From Prorocentrum cordatum (taxonomy: Eukaryota; Sar; Dinophyceae; Prorocentrales; Prorocentraceae): a stretch of DNA of 64,000 nt. How positions within the stretch are numbered: position 1 is the stretch's first letter; every line of letters starts with the position of its first letter. The position numbers were made by a program, and so were the translations under genes. The notes below the pieces were generated by a model, which worked only from the letters and a program-made list of their open reading frames with translations, made no database searches and was not told the origin of the DNA. Of this stretch, positions 51,380-62,558 are shown in pieces. The stretch lies in NCBI GenBank assembly GCA_963575745.1, contig CAUYUJ010001760.1:1-64000 (forward strand). Direction: 5' to 3'.

Positions 51380-52576
51380 ATGGCCCCAGATCCGCCCAGG
51401 GGGCCTCCTCGTCAAGCACGCGACCGCCAGCATTTGCAGAGTGGTTACAAGACGTGCTATGGCAAGAACTCGTGCGGCTACCAGTACAATCTGGTGGAGT
51501 GGAGCAGGTGCTTTCGCTGTAAGAAGTGGATTCGTGATATTGTTGTTCGCGACACCGTCCAGGCTCCCCCGAGACCCTGGTGGAGGACGGGCGAGCAGCA
51601 AGCACAAGATGCATGGCAGCTGGTGGGCGAGAGTGGCCGGGGCCGCAAGGGTACTTCCGTGCCCGATAAAGATGCTGCTGAGTCCCCAGGCGGAGGCGGT
51701 GATGAACCTTCGAGGCCTGGCCCATGGAATGGCAAGGGTGGCTCGGCCGCTCGTGCCAAAGGGAAAGGCGTTGACAACAGGGCAGCCAAGCAGGAGTACC
51801 TGTCGGCCGCCATCGAGCAGCTCACACTGGCTGGCCTTGGGCCCGAACACCCGCTGGTTGTGGCTGCAAGGGCCCAGATCCCCATCGTATCGGCCACGCA
51901 CGACGGCAACCAGGGCCAGATGCCTTGGATGCGGGTGCGGTCACATCAAGACAAGTTGGCTCACTACCAGGGCCAGCTTCAGTCAGCAAAGTCCACCGAG
52001 GCCTCGGTCAAGCAGAAGATGGAGGAGCTCGAGCAGGACTTGGCGGAGTGCGTGGAGTCTCAGCAGAAGATGGCCGAGTCCATCAAGCGGGAGGAGGAGG
52101 AGCTGCGGCGGCTACATCGCCGTGCTGTCCTTCATCCTGTGGGTGCTGATGGAAAGTCGGCCATCTCTGGCTTGCTTGAGACGCTGTTTGGCCATCTTCC
52201 TGCTGGTTTCACGTCGGCCAAGGCGGCCCAGTTCCAGTCCGTGGTCGACCTCCTGGGCGACCTGTCCGCGGCGGGGCTCCAGTTTCAGTGGGAAGAGGAG
52301 GAGCGCCAGCGGCAAGCGGCCGAGGCAGCGGCTCAGCGGGCGGCTGCTGGAGGCGATGCAGGCGATATTGGGGCGACTTCGACGGCCGTTGATTCCAGGG
52401 TGGCCGAGGACTGCAAGCAGCAGCTCACCGAGCTCATGCAGGGCGGCAAGGCGGGGCAGTACGAGGGCCTCTTCAAGACGATGCTCGAGTTCCTGGAGAA
52501 CCCCACGGCCCTGGCTAAGCGACCCAGACGTGACCCCCCAGCCGCTGCGGCGGCTGCCGCGCATGATGTTCATTAG
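51380..52576 (+). CDS. LINE-C ORF1: zinc-finger-like, coiled-coil protein
   Basis: 398 residues from the ATG at 51380 (the frame is open back into the leader, but without an ATG). At about residues 26-50 it has CYGKNSCGY ... CFRCKKW, a four-Cys arrangement that could bind zinc. A Gly/Ala-rich linker follows, then a long heptad region (HYQGQLQSAKSTEASVKQKM through REEEELRRLHRR) and a second Ala/Glu-rich helix region. This fits a LINE ORF1 RNA-binding role; there is no RRM or CCHC I can identify. The stop TAG at 52574-52576 lies inside the start region of ORF2. Confidence 0.75.
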   Translation: MAPDPPRGPPRQARDRQHLQSGYKTCYGKNSCGYQYNLVEWSRCFRCKKWIRDIVVRDTVQAPPRPWWRTGEQQAQDAWQLVGESGRGRKGTSVPDKDAAESPGGGGDEPSRPGPWNGKGGSAARAKGKGVDNRAAKQEYLSAAIEQLTLAGLGPEHPLVVAARAQIPIVSATHDGNQGQMPWMRVRSHQDKLAHYQGQLQSAKSTEASVKQKMEELEQDLAECVESQQKMAESIKREEEELRRLHRRAVLHPVGADGKSAISGLLETLFGHLPAGFTSAKAAQFQSVVDLLGDLSAAGLQFQWEEEERQRQAAEAAAQRAAAGGDAGDIGATSTAVDSRVAEDCKQQLTELMQGGKAGQYEGLFKTMLEFLENPTALAKRPRRDPPAAAAAAAHDVH

Positions 52577-55500
52577 GTTCCAGGCGCTGTGGCTGGCCAA
52601 GGCGTGGATGTGGATATTCCCGCAGCAGCTGGGGCTGGACCACAGGGGGGGTGACCTGATCAGCCAGAAATCTGAGACGACGCGGCTTTCTCCTTCGAGA
52701 TGCTGTGCTGCGTCGTGTCCAAGTTCATGTTCACCTGAGGCTTTGGCGGGCACGAGAGGCAGGTCCGCCAGGACCGCGACCGCTTGGGAGGAGGTCGCGG
52801 GGAAGCAGGGTGTCCAGATTTGCAGCGAAGCTGGTCCCTTGCGAGGGGGACTGGAGACTCGTGCTCGCCAGCCTGGCGTTTCTCCTCAGGTTGTGTCTCT
52901 CGGTTCGGTACCTCCAGCGGAGGGCCATGTTTCTGCCGAGCCGGTTCGTCGTAGGCGTCCTGAGGTCTGGAGGATCTGTTCGTCTAATATTACTTCGTGG
53001 GGAGTGGAGTGCGACAGGGACTCCAGAGTCTCCCGCAGGCCGCTCCTTGAGGTCATTGACGCCGTGGAGGCAGACCTGTTCTTGTTCCAGGAGCATCGCC
53101 AGTCAGAGTTTCAGCTGGCAGACGTCCAGCACGCTTTGCAGAAGGCAGGGCTGAACTCGTTACTCTCCCCAGCGGCGCCGTCGGGCCGTTCAGAGTCTGG
53201 CACGTCGGGAGGAGTTGGCTTGGCTACACCGAAGCTCTGGGGCCTCAGGGGCCTTGACGCCCTTCCTCCTGGGATCGCTTTACCTCCTGATCATCGGTTT
53301 CGGTTAGGGCTCTGGAGCGGTCTATGCACAGGGGGAGTTGTGGTCTGTTCGGTGTATTTGCACACGGGGATCGGCTGCAGGGGTCAGAACCTCACCCTCC
53401 TCCACAACATTGGGGAAGTTCTTCGTGCGTATGGGATGCCGTTCATACTGGGTGGAGATTTTCAGTTCCCTGGTGAGCAGCTTATTGAGTCTGGGTGGCT
53501 AGGGGACCTCCAGGCGGACGTTGTGTTCGATGGCTCTCAGTGGACGTGCCAACTCGGAACGTCTCGATCATCTATTGATTGTTTTGTTGTGTCGAATGTA
53601 CTGAAGCCTTTCGTTGACCGTTGCTGCGTGGCGACATGGTCGACTTGCGCGAGGCCGCACCGCCCAGTTGTGCTCGCAGTCAGTGGCAGCCCCAGGCAGG
53701 TGACGGTATCCAGGCTGAAGAAACCATCGGCGCTCCCGCTATTTCGCCCTATTGGATGCGACCCCAGGCCACTGGATTGGGATGATCTCTTGGAGGTTGT
53801 CAAAGACGGCAAGTGTTCAAAGGATATGTTGGATACTGTCACCTCCCAGTGGGCTCAGAGGGCTGAACTTACGTTAACCCGAGTTCTCCAAGTGGAAGGC
53901 GATCCACGTTACCGAGGACGAGGAAGCCCCCCCAAGGTGGTCCAGGCCCCCCTCCTAGGCCCGCCTGCGTCCACTCACCCTCGCGCCATCGGCGAAGGTA
54001 GGGTGTGGCGGGTTTTCGAGAGGCGGCTCCAGGACATTCTGTTTCTCTGGCATGGGCCACGGCCCACCTTGGGGGGTTTGCGTCAAGCTGGGCTGGTTCT
54101 CAGGAAGTTTGTGAACTATGCGTCCCCGTTCACTGATTGCAAGCACTGGGAGTCCTGGAGGCGTAGGATTTTGGCCGTCAGCCCTGCAGCGGCCTCGGAG
54201 CTTAACGAGTTGATTTGGCAGGTCCGCAAGTGGGCCCAGGCGCATGAGCATCACGCGGCCTCGGAGAGGACCAGGGCTTGGAGGAGCTGGGTATCTGAGG
54301 CTCTTACTGGAGGGGCCCGACTTGGACGCAGGTACACTAAAGAGGTTCCCAAATTGGCTACGTGTGGGTCATCGCAGCTCTCAGGGCCCAACGGTGTTCC
54401 TCTGGGTGTCTTGGGAGAAGCTGAAGCTCGAGCTCAAAGTTGGCACAAACACTGGGGAGTTGGTCAAGTCTTCCCTGATCTCGATTTCAGCTGGTGCGAA
54501 GATGAGCCCGAGCTCGAACCGCCGTCTCACGAGGAGCTTGCAGCCCTGATCCGTTCGTACAGTACGCACACGGCAGTTGGGGTATGTGGGTTTCATCCTC
54601 GTCATTGGTCTTTTCTTGATGAAGGTGCCGTCGCTGTATTCCTGTGCATCTGGGAGCAGATGCAGCGCCTTTTCCACGTGCCCGGGTGCTGGGCATTGCT
54701 GCTCATCGCTCTGCTGCCCAAGCCACCGCCAGACGGAGGGGATCGGCCTTTTGGTATCTTCCCGTTTCCGCTCAGGATGTGGTCCAGATGGGCCCGCTGG
54801 AAAGTCGCTGGCCCTTGGGAGATCGTTCACCCTCGGAGTTTTTGGTTTGGCGATCCGGGTGCGTCCTGTGATATTTGCGTGTGGAAGCAGAGTTTCAAGG
54901 TGGAGCTGGCTCGGGACCAGGGCAAGGCAGCAGGGTCTAAGCTCTTAGACCTGGTCAAGGCATATGAGCATGTACCTCATCATGTGCTCGCTGCTGCCGC
55001 CCGTAGACATCAGTTCTCTGGGAAAACGTCACGTTTTCTCCTGGCCACTTACAGCTTGGACAGGATGGTGTTATTTGAGAGGATTGCGACTGAGGTGGTA
55101 TCGACCAATCGGACGATCGTAGCAGGTTGCAGTTGTGCTACGTCGTTGCTGCGTCTCGTGCTCCTTTCCCCTGCTGATGCCGTTGTTCAGCGGTATGCGT
55201 CCGTCGATCTCGCGATTGTGGTTGATGACTTGCAACTGCAGAGGGTTGGGGATGCTTGGGAAGTTGCTCGTGATCTAAAAGGTGCTGAGGACCTCCTCAC
55301 CTCTGAACTGCGTCAGATCGGGCTCAGTATTTCGCCCCCTAACAAGCACCAGACGGTCGTCGGTCAGAAACTTCGGTGCGTCGTTCGCAAGGTGGGCCCG
55401 TCTTCGGCCAAGTTCTTGACCAGATCGTTGCGTAACCTGGGACTTGATTTCGGGGGTGGTCATCGGGTGCTGCATCGTGCTAAGCGCTTGGGCAAGATGG

Positions 55501-57656
55501 CTTCCAGCGTCCCTAGGTGTAAGCGGTTGGCTAAATCTGGGGGCAAAACGATCAAACTGGCCCAGACGGGCCTCAAGCCTGGTATGCTGTGGGGTGTCGG
55601 AGTGCATGGCATCAGTCATACTCATTGCGGGCTCGGCAGCTTGCACGTGCTGGTTTTGTGCACAGGCACGCTGGCAGATCTCTATCGCTAGATCTCATGA
55701 TCGCAGGCCGCCAGGTCGACCCAGCCTATGAGTGCAATCGTGGGCCTATTTTCTTCTGGATGCGTGCTCTCTGGGATGGATGGGCGGTGAGATCCGACAT
55801 GGCGCGTCTTCTGAGCGGGGCTTGGGCTCGTCTGTCGGCGCTTCCCGAGAATAAGGTTTGGTCCGGTATCCGTGGACCTGCCTCGGCCCTTGTGGGCACG
55901 ATGATGAGGATCGGTTGGGAGTTTTTAGACCCGTTCCGCTGGATTACCCATATGGGGTCCCGTGTTTATCGAGAAAATGTCGCCGAAGGATGTTGGTCGG
56001 TTGGCTGATGAGGCTACCGAGCGTTGGATTTGGCAACAGGTTCTGGCGAAGGGCCCTCGTCCTTCCTGCCTCGCTCAAAGGCCCCGACTGGACCCCCAAG
56101 CATCAAGGGCTCCTCAAGTGCCTTTTTGCGGGAGGTTTTTGGTCCCAAGAGAGGCTATATGAAGCTGGTGGAGCTATCAATCCAGAGTGCCTGGCGTGCA
56201 GGAGCGTAGGCTCCACTTGGCATCGTTTCTACGACTGCCCTGTGCACGCCGAGTATCGTCGGGACTTCAAGGCAGGTTTTGAGCTGGCCAGTCAGATGCT
56301 GGTGTTAGCTAAGACGACTGCTGACCGCCCGCTGCTTTGGACCCGCTTTCTTGTACCTGATCCGTCCTGGCTGTTTCCGAGCCCCTGCCTCGAGGAGCGT
56401 GTGGTGTGGACCCTGCGTCCGCCCGATCTGCTGCTCGACGTGCATGTGTTTGGAGATGGCTCGGGAGTGCATGGGCAGTTTGGCCGTCTCAGGAGATGTG
56501 GGTGGGGGCTGTGCTCTCTCGGCTCCCAGTGGAAAGAGGTTGCGAGATTGCGCGGACCGCTGCCTAGTTTATGCCAAACGGTGCCCGCAGCGGAGCTTTT
56601 CAGTTTCCTCATGGCTCTCCGCTACATGGGGGCGCAGATGAAGGTTTTTACTGACTGCAAGCCTCTCGTGGATGTTTGGCGCCAGGTCTGGAGCTGGCGC
56701 TGATGCCAACGACCCCATGGCCTACTTATGGAGGGAGGTTTGGAGGTTGGTGGCTGACCGTGGGGTGGAGGCGGTGGAGGTGACTCATGTCAAGGCACGC
56801 TCGCCTGTCTCCGCCATCGCGGATGGTGTGATCACGGCTTGGCAGCGTTTTGGCAACGCTCAGGCCGACCAGCCAGCTAAGCGAGGGGCTGCGTTGCATC
56901 CTGATGCGAAGATGTTGCGCGAAGCTCACCGTGCCTCGCGTCGTGCTGTCCAGATGGTTGCCCAGTTTTGTACGCGCGTCGCGGCGCGGCGAGGATTGGT
57001 GTTGTCACCCCGCTGGACGCGCAGGCTCAGGCCCTGGTAGGGCCATCGGCACCATCGAGGGTGGTTTCGGACCGCCGAGGCCGCACTCGCGGTATGATCC
57101 TGCGGTCACGTTGTGTGGCCGTCGCTATCGATGCATGGTGTGTCTTCGCTCGGCTAAAGGCCGTCTCACACTGCGCAAGCTCATGTGCCAGGACAGAGCT
57201 GGGATGCACTCGCTGCATAGGGCGGGGCCAGTGTTGTTCTGTTCTTTGTGCAGAGCCTACTCCGAACAACGTAGCCAGGGTCTCTCGGACGAATGCCTGA
57301 CAAGTCGGCGCAGGCTTGGCACGCAAGTGAGGGGCTCTCGGTTTTATCGCCTTCAGATTCTGCTGAAGGGTCGCCACCCCAACAAGGCGAGTTTGTTTCT
57401 GGGGCCTCCAATTTTGTTGCGGAAGAGGAGGCTCGCAGAGATGGCTAGCATGCCGCCACTTCCCTCGCTCCCTCTGACCTCTGGGGTTGGGAGTGGGTCG
57501 GACGTGGGGGTGGGGTGGTCGGGGCAGGAGCATCTCTCTCCTCTTGTGTCCCAGGCTGTTTCGGCCTTGTGGGAGGACTTTCATGGCCTCCCTTTTGCCA
57601 GCGACTCGGATGACGACGACGACCTTTCCCGCGATCTGCGGAGCTGGGTCGAATAG
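52563..57656 (+). pseudogene. LINE-C ORF2 (broken): endonuclease, reverse transcriptase, RNase H, Cys-rich end
   Basis: The likely start is ATGATG at 52563/52566, overlapping the ORF1 stop by 14 bases, a layout used by LINEs for termination-reinitiation. The frame is intact to 55691. Endonuclease: SNITSWG (Asn 52986), FQEH (Glu 53091), VYLHTG, GGDFQFP (Asp 53457), SSIDCF (Asp 53577), PHRPVV (His 53658). RT: LLPKPPPDGGDRPFG, LLDLVKAYEHV (Asp 54948) and VVDD (55224-55229). Beyond this the reading must change frame about five times (near 55622, 55975, 56080, 56695 and 57035). The shifted pieces still show a linker with CLACRSVGSTWHRFYDCP, an RNase H in normal order (FGDGSG 56455, AAELFSFL 56593, FTDCKPL 56653, GNAQAD 56867) and a C-terminal CMVC ... 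CSLC segment. Dead unless the shifts are assembly errors. Confidence 0.88.
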
Positions 57657-57729
57657 CGTCTCCATCGCTGCCCGACACTTTTTCAAACAGGCTAGTACGC
57701 GTGCGGCCGGTCTTTGTCAGTGCAAAGAA

Positions 57730-57745
57730 GCCCAGGCCATCTTGG
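57730..57745 (+). repeat. LINE-C target-site duplication, right copy
   Basis: Second copy of GCCCAGGCCATCTTGG. It continues AGTCTCCAAACGCGAG, matching the GGCCATCTTGGACGCTCCAA layout of paralogous repeats at 48914 and 63841. Confidence 0.88.
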
Positions 57746-58060
57746 AGTCTCCAAACGCGAGGGAAGGTGGAAGAAGGAACACTCTAACCACTTACGCCCT
57801 ACAGGGCTGGTGGAACTTTTTATTGCAGGAGAGAGGATTTTGGCAACTGGGGGGCCTCCTTGGGGGTCTTCGTGGCCACTTGGACGCTCTTGGGGGTTGA
57901 GCCTTTCGGATTGGAAGCTGTCTCGAATCATCTTCGACTATCTTGACCCATCCTGGAGGTTATCTAGAGGCATCTCGGAGCCATTTTGGGCCCATCTTGG
58001 GAGTTCCAACCGCCCCCTCTCTAGATCCAGGGGGAGGGTAGGGGGAGAGGTCAAGCTATC
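57746..58060 (+). repeat. CTTGGGG-family repeat, right flank of LINE-C
   Basis: Contains ACGCCCTACAGGGCTGGTGG at 57794-57813 (palindromic centre), a short CTTGGGGG array, and a GTTCCAACCGCC ... GATCCAGGGGGAGG end resembling 48930-48975 and 63855-63905. Confidence 0.75.
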
Positions 58061-59880
58061 CACCTCGAGCGACGGCCGTCTCGCTCACTCCCACCGCCCT
58101 CCAATCGATTCGAACGTTTGTGTTCATGCAGTTGTGTGTGTCCTTCCATCATCATCCAGTTTTTGTTGTGGTGCTTAGTTATTTATTCATTTACATCTCT
58201 CTCTATATATAGTAATGCGTGGTGGACGGTTGCTTGAAAAGAGCTCTTGCGGGCCCGATCCCCCGACTCCGATGCTCTTTCCGAGCCAGATTACTTAGGT
58301 GTTTGCCCTCCTTGGGCATCTGTATACATCTGGGCACAGGAGGCTTGTTTTTCTCCCCGCTCATCTTTCCCCAGCCTCCTTGGCCTCCAACGCACATGTG
58401 CGACGGTATCAGTCAGCTAGGCAGCCTTCTTGGCTGAGCTTCTGTTCAAGTGACCCCGCATTTGTCCTGTACGAATAGAGTCATTGTTTTGGCGCGCTAC
58501 ACGATCGCAGTCGTTAGCTTGAACAGGAAATGAGACTCAGCATGGGTGGCTCGAGCCTTACTCGTTCCCACACGCAGTGTTTTTTTGGTTTGTCGGTGGC
58601 CGGCCAATGTCTATATCCGAGGTGCTACCGCACTGCATCTCCCTGCCAGTAGTAGTGTGGGAACTCATGATGAAGCGCAGTTCGGTGATCTGGGGGACCT
58701 GGAAGAGGCCACGAATTCTTTTGTTGTTTCTTGGCCTCCTCCCTCACCCTTGTCACTCTCACCATGCGCATCGGATGAACAGATGCGTGAAGCATGAACT
58801 ACGTGCACACAAATACAAGCACAATTATCCCTTCAGTAGTCACAGGCGTACACCCGCACAAGCCCACAACTTTTCCTAGCTGGGCCACGCTGATGCGGGC
58901 GTCGCTCCGAGATTGACCAGCGGGCGGAGGAGCCTGGGCCCACTGCCAGCATTCAGGTGTCCTGGGTCGAGGGGCGGCCGGAGGCCAGAGTCGAGTTCAG
59001 AGTGCGAATATGATGCGGCAAGGTCGGAGAAGAAGTCTGCGTAAGAGCGGTGCGGAAGCCCGCGTGGGTCGCAGCAGGGACAGGCGGTCGCCGCAACGGC
59101 ATCACATGGGCCCGCCTGCGTGGGGAGTCCGCGGTGTGGCAGCGGGTGCTGTCGAAGTGCGCTGAAGCACAGGCGGCGTTGCCATGATGTGATGGGAATG
59201 CGCAGTCAGTGCCCGCGGAAGGGAGGGTGAGGTGTGCGAGGGCCAATGCAGGGTATCTATTGATGTGCCGATGGGGAGCGCGTGAGTTCGAGGCCCAGTT
59301 CGGTCCATCTGGCTGCAGCCGCGGGTGGACGCAAAGGGGCCGAGAGCGTGGGCCTAACGGGGGGCGGGGCTTCAAGTGGTCCGGCGCGGGCACAGGGGGT
59401 GGATGGCAGGGTGGCTAAGACCGCAACCAGGTGCACATGGGGGATGATGAGAAGGAAGGCTGCCGCGGGCCAAGCGTGAAGCGTAGGAGGAGGTCGGACC
59501 GACTCGAAGGCATAGGCTCGCCGTGGCCAGAAAAGCCCTGCGCTTCTCATGCTGCGCCCCCGATGGGGTGACCAGGTCTTCGGGCTGAAGGAGTCAGGCG
59601 CGGCCCAGTGCCGGCTCCCAGAGCATGCTGGGGCCGCAGCGTCCGACGGGGCATCGCCCGCCCGGGCACTGGGAGGCGGGTGGACCTCGTGCCTTGCAGA
59701 CCTGGCTCGGCACTTTGGCCCACCATCGCGAAGGATCCCAGCGGCGAAGTGAGGAAACGACCGACGACAACGACGTGTTGGGTTCTCGTTCTGACTTAAG
59801 CACTGCTCGCGCGTCTCCTTCCCCACCCCCTCCTCCGCCCACTCCTTGCTGCATCTTGTGCGTCCTCCTGCATCTTGTGC
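58061..59880. other. No gene recognised
   Basis: Mixed-composition DNA without obvious internal repeats. An AT-rich patch with ATCTCTCTCTATATATAGTA lies at about 58192-58213. Frames of up to about 230 codons on the minus strand (59257-59946) have no domain or biased composition that I would defend. Confidence 0.4.
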
Positions 59881-60560
59881 GTCCTCTTGGGGGCTGCGAG
59901 CCAGGCAACTGTCGCCAGGTTCGCCATCCCCTGAGAGGCACGGCAAAGGTGAGGGCAGCGCAGATCATTTGGGACCTCGTGGCTCTCTCGGGGGCTGCGA
60001 ATTGCGCAACCGTCGCCGCTTACGTGGGCTCCTGGGAGGCACGGCGGAGGTGAGGTCAGCGGGGATTTTTTTTTGATTTTTGCGGCTCCATGGGCAATTG
60101 TCGCCACTTTTTGTGGGCTCCTGGGAGGCACGGCGGAGTGCAGGGCAACGCTGATCATTTGGGACCTCGCGGCCCCGCCGTGAGCTGCGAACTGGCGCAA
60201 CTGTCGCCATTTTCGCGGGCTCCTGGGAGGCACAGGGGAGGTGAGCGCAGCGGGGATCTTTTTGAGACCTCGCGGCTCTCTCGTGGGCTTCGAACTGGCG
60301 CAAGTGTCGCCACTTTCGCGGGCTCCTTGGAGGCACGGCGGAGGTGAGGGCAAAGAGGATCCCTCTGAGACCTCGCGGCTCCGTCGGAGGCTGCCCACTG
60401 CGCAACTGTCGCCTCTTTTGTGGGCTCCTGGGAGGCACGGCGGATGTGCACGGCAGCGGGGATCTCTTTGAGATCTCGCTGCTTCCGGGCAGCTGCGAAC
60501 TGGCGCAACCGTCGCCTTTTTCGTGGGCTCCTGGGAGGCACCGCGGAGTGCAAGGGAGCG
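59881..60560. repeat. ~100-bp minisatellite, seven copies
   Basis: GTCGCC recurs at about 59911, 60013, 60110, 60203, 60306, 60408 and 60511 (spacing 93-103). The unit contains GGGCTGCGAACTGGCGCAAC, GGGCTCCTGGGAGGCACGGC and GACCTCGCGGCTC. A 532-codon minus-strand frame covering it and the next tract is explained by repeat length near a multiple of three and GC content. Confidence 0.85.
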
Positions 60561-60905
60561 CAGATCGTGCGTACCTCGCGATGTGTTCTTGTGTGTGGAG
60601 GATCGCCTCGCGTGGAGAAGGGCTTGGGTACGCCTCAAGTCATCTGGCTTTTGTGAGAAACCTTGCATTTGTGCTGTGCACTGCCAGGGCAGCAGCGGGG
60701 ACTGTTCGGGCTGGCCCGTGTGGGCAGTCCGTCCGGGCTGTCTCGGCAGCCCGTCTGGGCCGTCTGGGCCGTCGGTCTCGGCTGTCTGGGCCGTCTGGGC
60801 TGTCCGTCTGGGTTGTCCGGGCCGTCCGTTTGGGCCGCCTGGGCCGTGCGTTTGGGTTCTCTGAGCCGCCCTGACTGTCCGTCTTGGCCGTCTGGCGTGC
60901 CGTCG
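60561..60905. repeat. 9-bp minisatellite (GGGCCGTCT type)
   Basis: From about 60710 the words GGGCCGTCT / GGGCTGTCC recur about every 9-12 bases. Either strand can be read as Gly/Pro/Ser/Val/Trp or Ala/Gln/Thr/Asp repeats, with no protein support. Confidence 0.75.
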
Positions 60906-61422
60906 GGCACTCCTGGGCGGAGCGACGCGGGGCGCCGTGCGGCGCCAGCGGCGCGAGCGCCGTGCTGACGGCCAGGAGGCCGTCAGCGCGGCGGACGCGC
61001 CGGGGGGACCCAGCGCCGGGGGAGCGCCCGCCAGCGCCCGCGTGGCTCCGAGGTGGCTCGAGGTTTTTGGGCGTTTTCGTCGGTTCTCGTCAGCTTTCCA
61101 GACTCGGGGGGCCTTCCGGCGGCTGCGCCTCGCCAAGGGCGTTCTGGGGGTGCATGGATCGTCCCGAGTGTCCGCCAGAGGGCCGAGTAATTGCTGGAAA
61201 GCCAGGGGGGCAACGTCGGGGGGGGGGACAGGCTCATGGGGGGGAATGCATCGATCGCGAATCGCCTGCAGAGCGCCGACAGGGGCCCGATGGCCCACCG
61301 CGCCGCTGTCGGGGGCCTGTCGCCGACATATCGGCGATGCAGCACCGGTTTCCAGTCGATGCTCCCCTCTCTGAGCAATTCCCCCCGCCCTCATGTCCCG
61401 TGCCGGTCCCTCCTGTATCGTT

Positions 61423-61455
<33 letters not shown>

Positions 61456-61602
61456 GAGCTTCTGGGCGGCGCAGGGCAGCCTGCAGGGCACCGCTCGCCG
61501 GTGCGGTGGGCATCGCTCGCGGCGCCGCGCAGTGGGTGCCGAAGGCGCCCGTGGCCGTGCCTGAGTCGTGGTTGGCCGGGCGCGGCAGCAGCGCCGGCGC
61601 CG
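60906..61602. other. GC-rich spacer with GAGCCC hexamer run
   Basis: No gene recognised. About five GAGCCC/CCCGAG hexamers lie at 61425-61457. A run of ten or more G is near 61208. Confidence 0.6.
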
Positions 61603-62558
61603 CCCTCCTCCTCCTCCTCCTCCTCCTCCTCCTCCTCCTCCTTTCCTCCTCCTCCTCCTGCTCCTCCTCCTCCTCATCCTCCTCCTCTCCTCCTCTCCTC
61701 CTCCTCCTCTCCTCCTCCTCCTCCTCCTCCTCCTCCTCCTCCTCCTCCTTCCGCCCCTCCTGCTCCTCCTCCTCCTCCTCTTCCCCTCCTCCTCCGTCCT
61801 CCTCCTCCTCCCTCCTCCTCCTCCTCCTCCTCCTCCTCTTCCTCCTCCTCCCCCTCCTCCCTCCTTTCCTCCTCCTCCCCTCCTCTTTCTCCTTCTTGTC
61901 CTCCTCCTCCTCCTTCTCCCCCTCCTCCTCCTCCTCCTCCTCCTCCTCCTCCTCCTCCTCCTCCTCCCTCCTCCTCCTCCTCTCCCTCCTGCTCCTTTTC
62001 TCCTCCTCCTCCTCCTCTTCCTCCTCCTCCCCTCCTCCTCCTCCCTCCGCCTCCTCCCTCCTGCCTCCTCCCTCCTCCCTCCCTCCCTCCTCCCTCCCTC
62101 CTCCCTCCTCCTCCTCCTCCTCCCTCCTCCTCCTCCCTCCTCCTCCTCTTCCTCCTCCTCCTCCTCCTCCTCCCTCCTCTTCTCCTCCTCCCCTCCTCCT
62201 CCTCCCTCCTCCCTCCTCTCCTCCTCCCTCCTCTCCTCCCTCCTCCTCCCTCCCTCCCTCCCTCCCTCCCTCCCTCCCTCCCCCCCTCCCTCCCTCCCTC
62301 CCTCCCTCCCTCTCCCTCCCTCCTCCTCCTCCCTCCCCCTCCCCCCTCCTCCTCCCTCCTCCTCCTCTCCTCCCTCCTCCTCCTTCCCTTTTCCTCTCCT
62401 CCTCCTCCTCTTCTTCCCTCCTCCACTTCTGTATTGTTGCGCGGGTGAGATGGGATGCAGCGTCAACCTCCTCCTCCTCCTACCTCCTCCTCCTCCTCCT
62501 CCTCCTCCTCCTCCTCCTCCTCCTCCTCCTCCTCCTCCTCCTCCTCCTCCTCCTCCCC
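61603..62558. repeat. CTC/TCC polypyrimidine tract, about 0.95 kb
   Basis: Nearly pure pyrimidine on the + strand from 61603 to about 62425, with CTCC and CCCTCC subregisters (about 62240-62320). A 40-bp non-repetitive interruption follows (62426-62466), then a pure CTC run to 62558. Open frames of 250-485 codons on both strands (Ser/Pro/Leu or Arg/Gly/Glu runs) are artefacts. Confidence 0.95.

Larger units (their letters stand above)
51197..57729 (+). mobile_element. LINE-C: spliced-leader-headed non-LTR retrotransposon, inactive
   Basis: A 6.5-kb insertion with the dinoflagellate spliced leader as its first 22 bases, a second decayed leader next to it, ORF1, an overlapping ORF2 broken by frameshifts, and a 73-bp 3' UTR ending GTGCAAAGAA without a poly(A). 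The 16-bp duplications flank it exactly. Its target is the GGCCATCTTGGA section of the CTTGGGG repeat family; copies at 48914 and 63841 show the uninterrupted form. The 5' end at the leader means the RNA copied was trans-spliced and capped at that position. Confidence 0.92.

Noticed and set aside
59796-61394. 532-codon minus-strand frame
   Set aside because: Covers the ~100-bp and 9-bp minisatellites in GC-rich DNA; repetitive translation and no domain.
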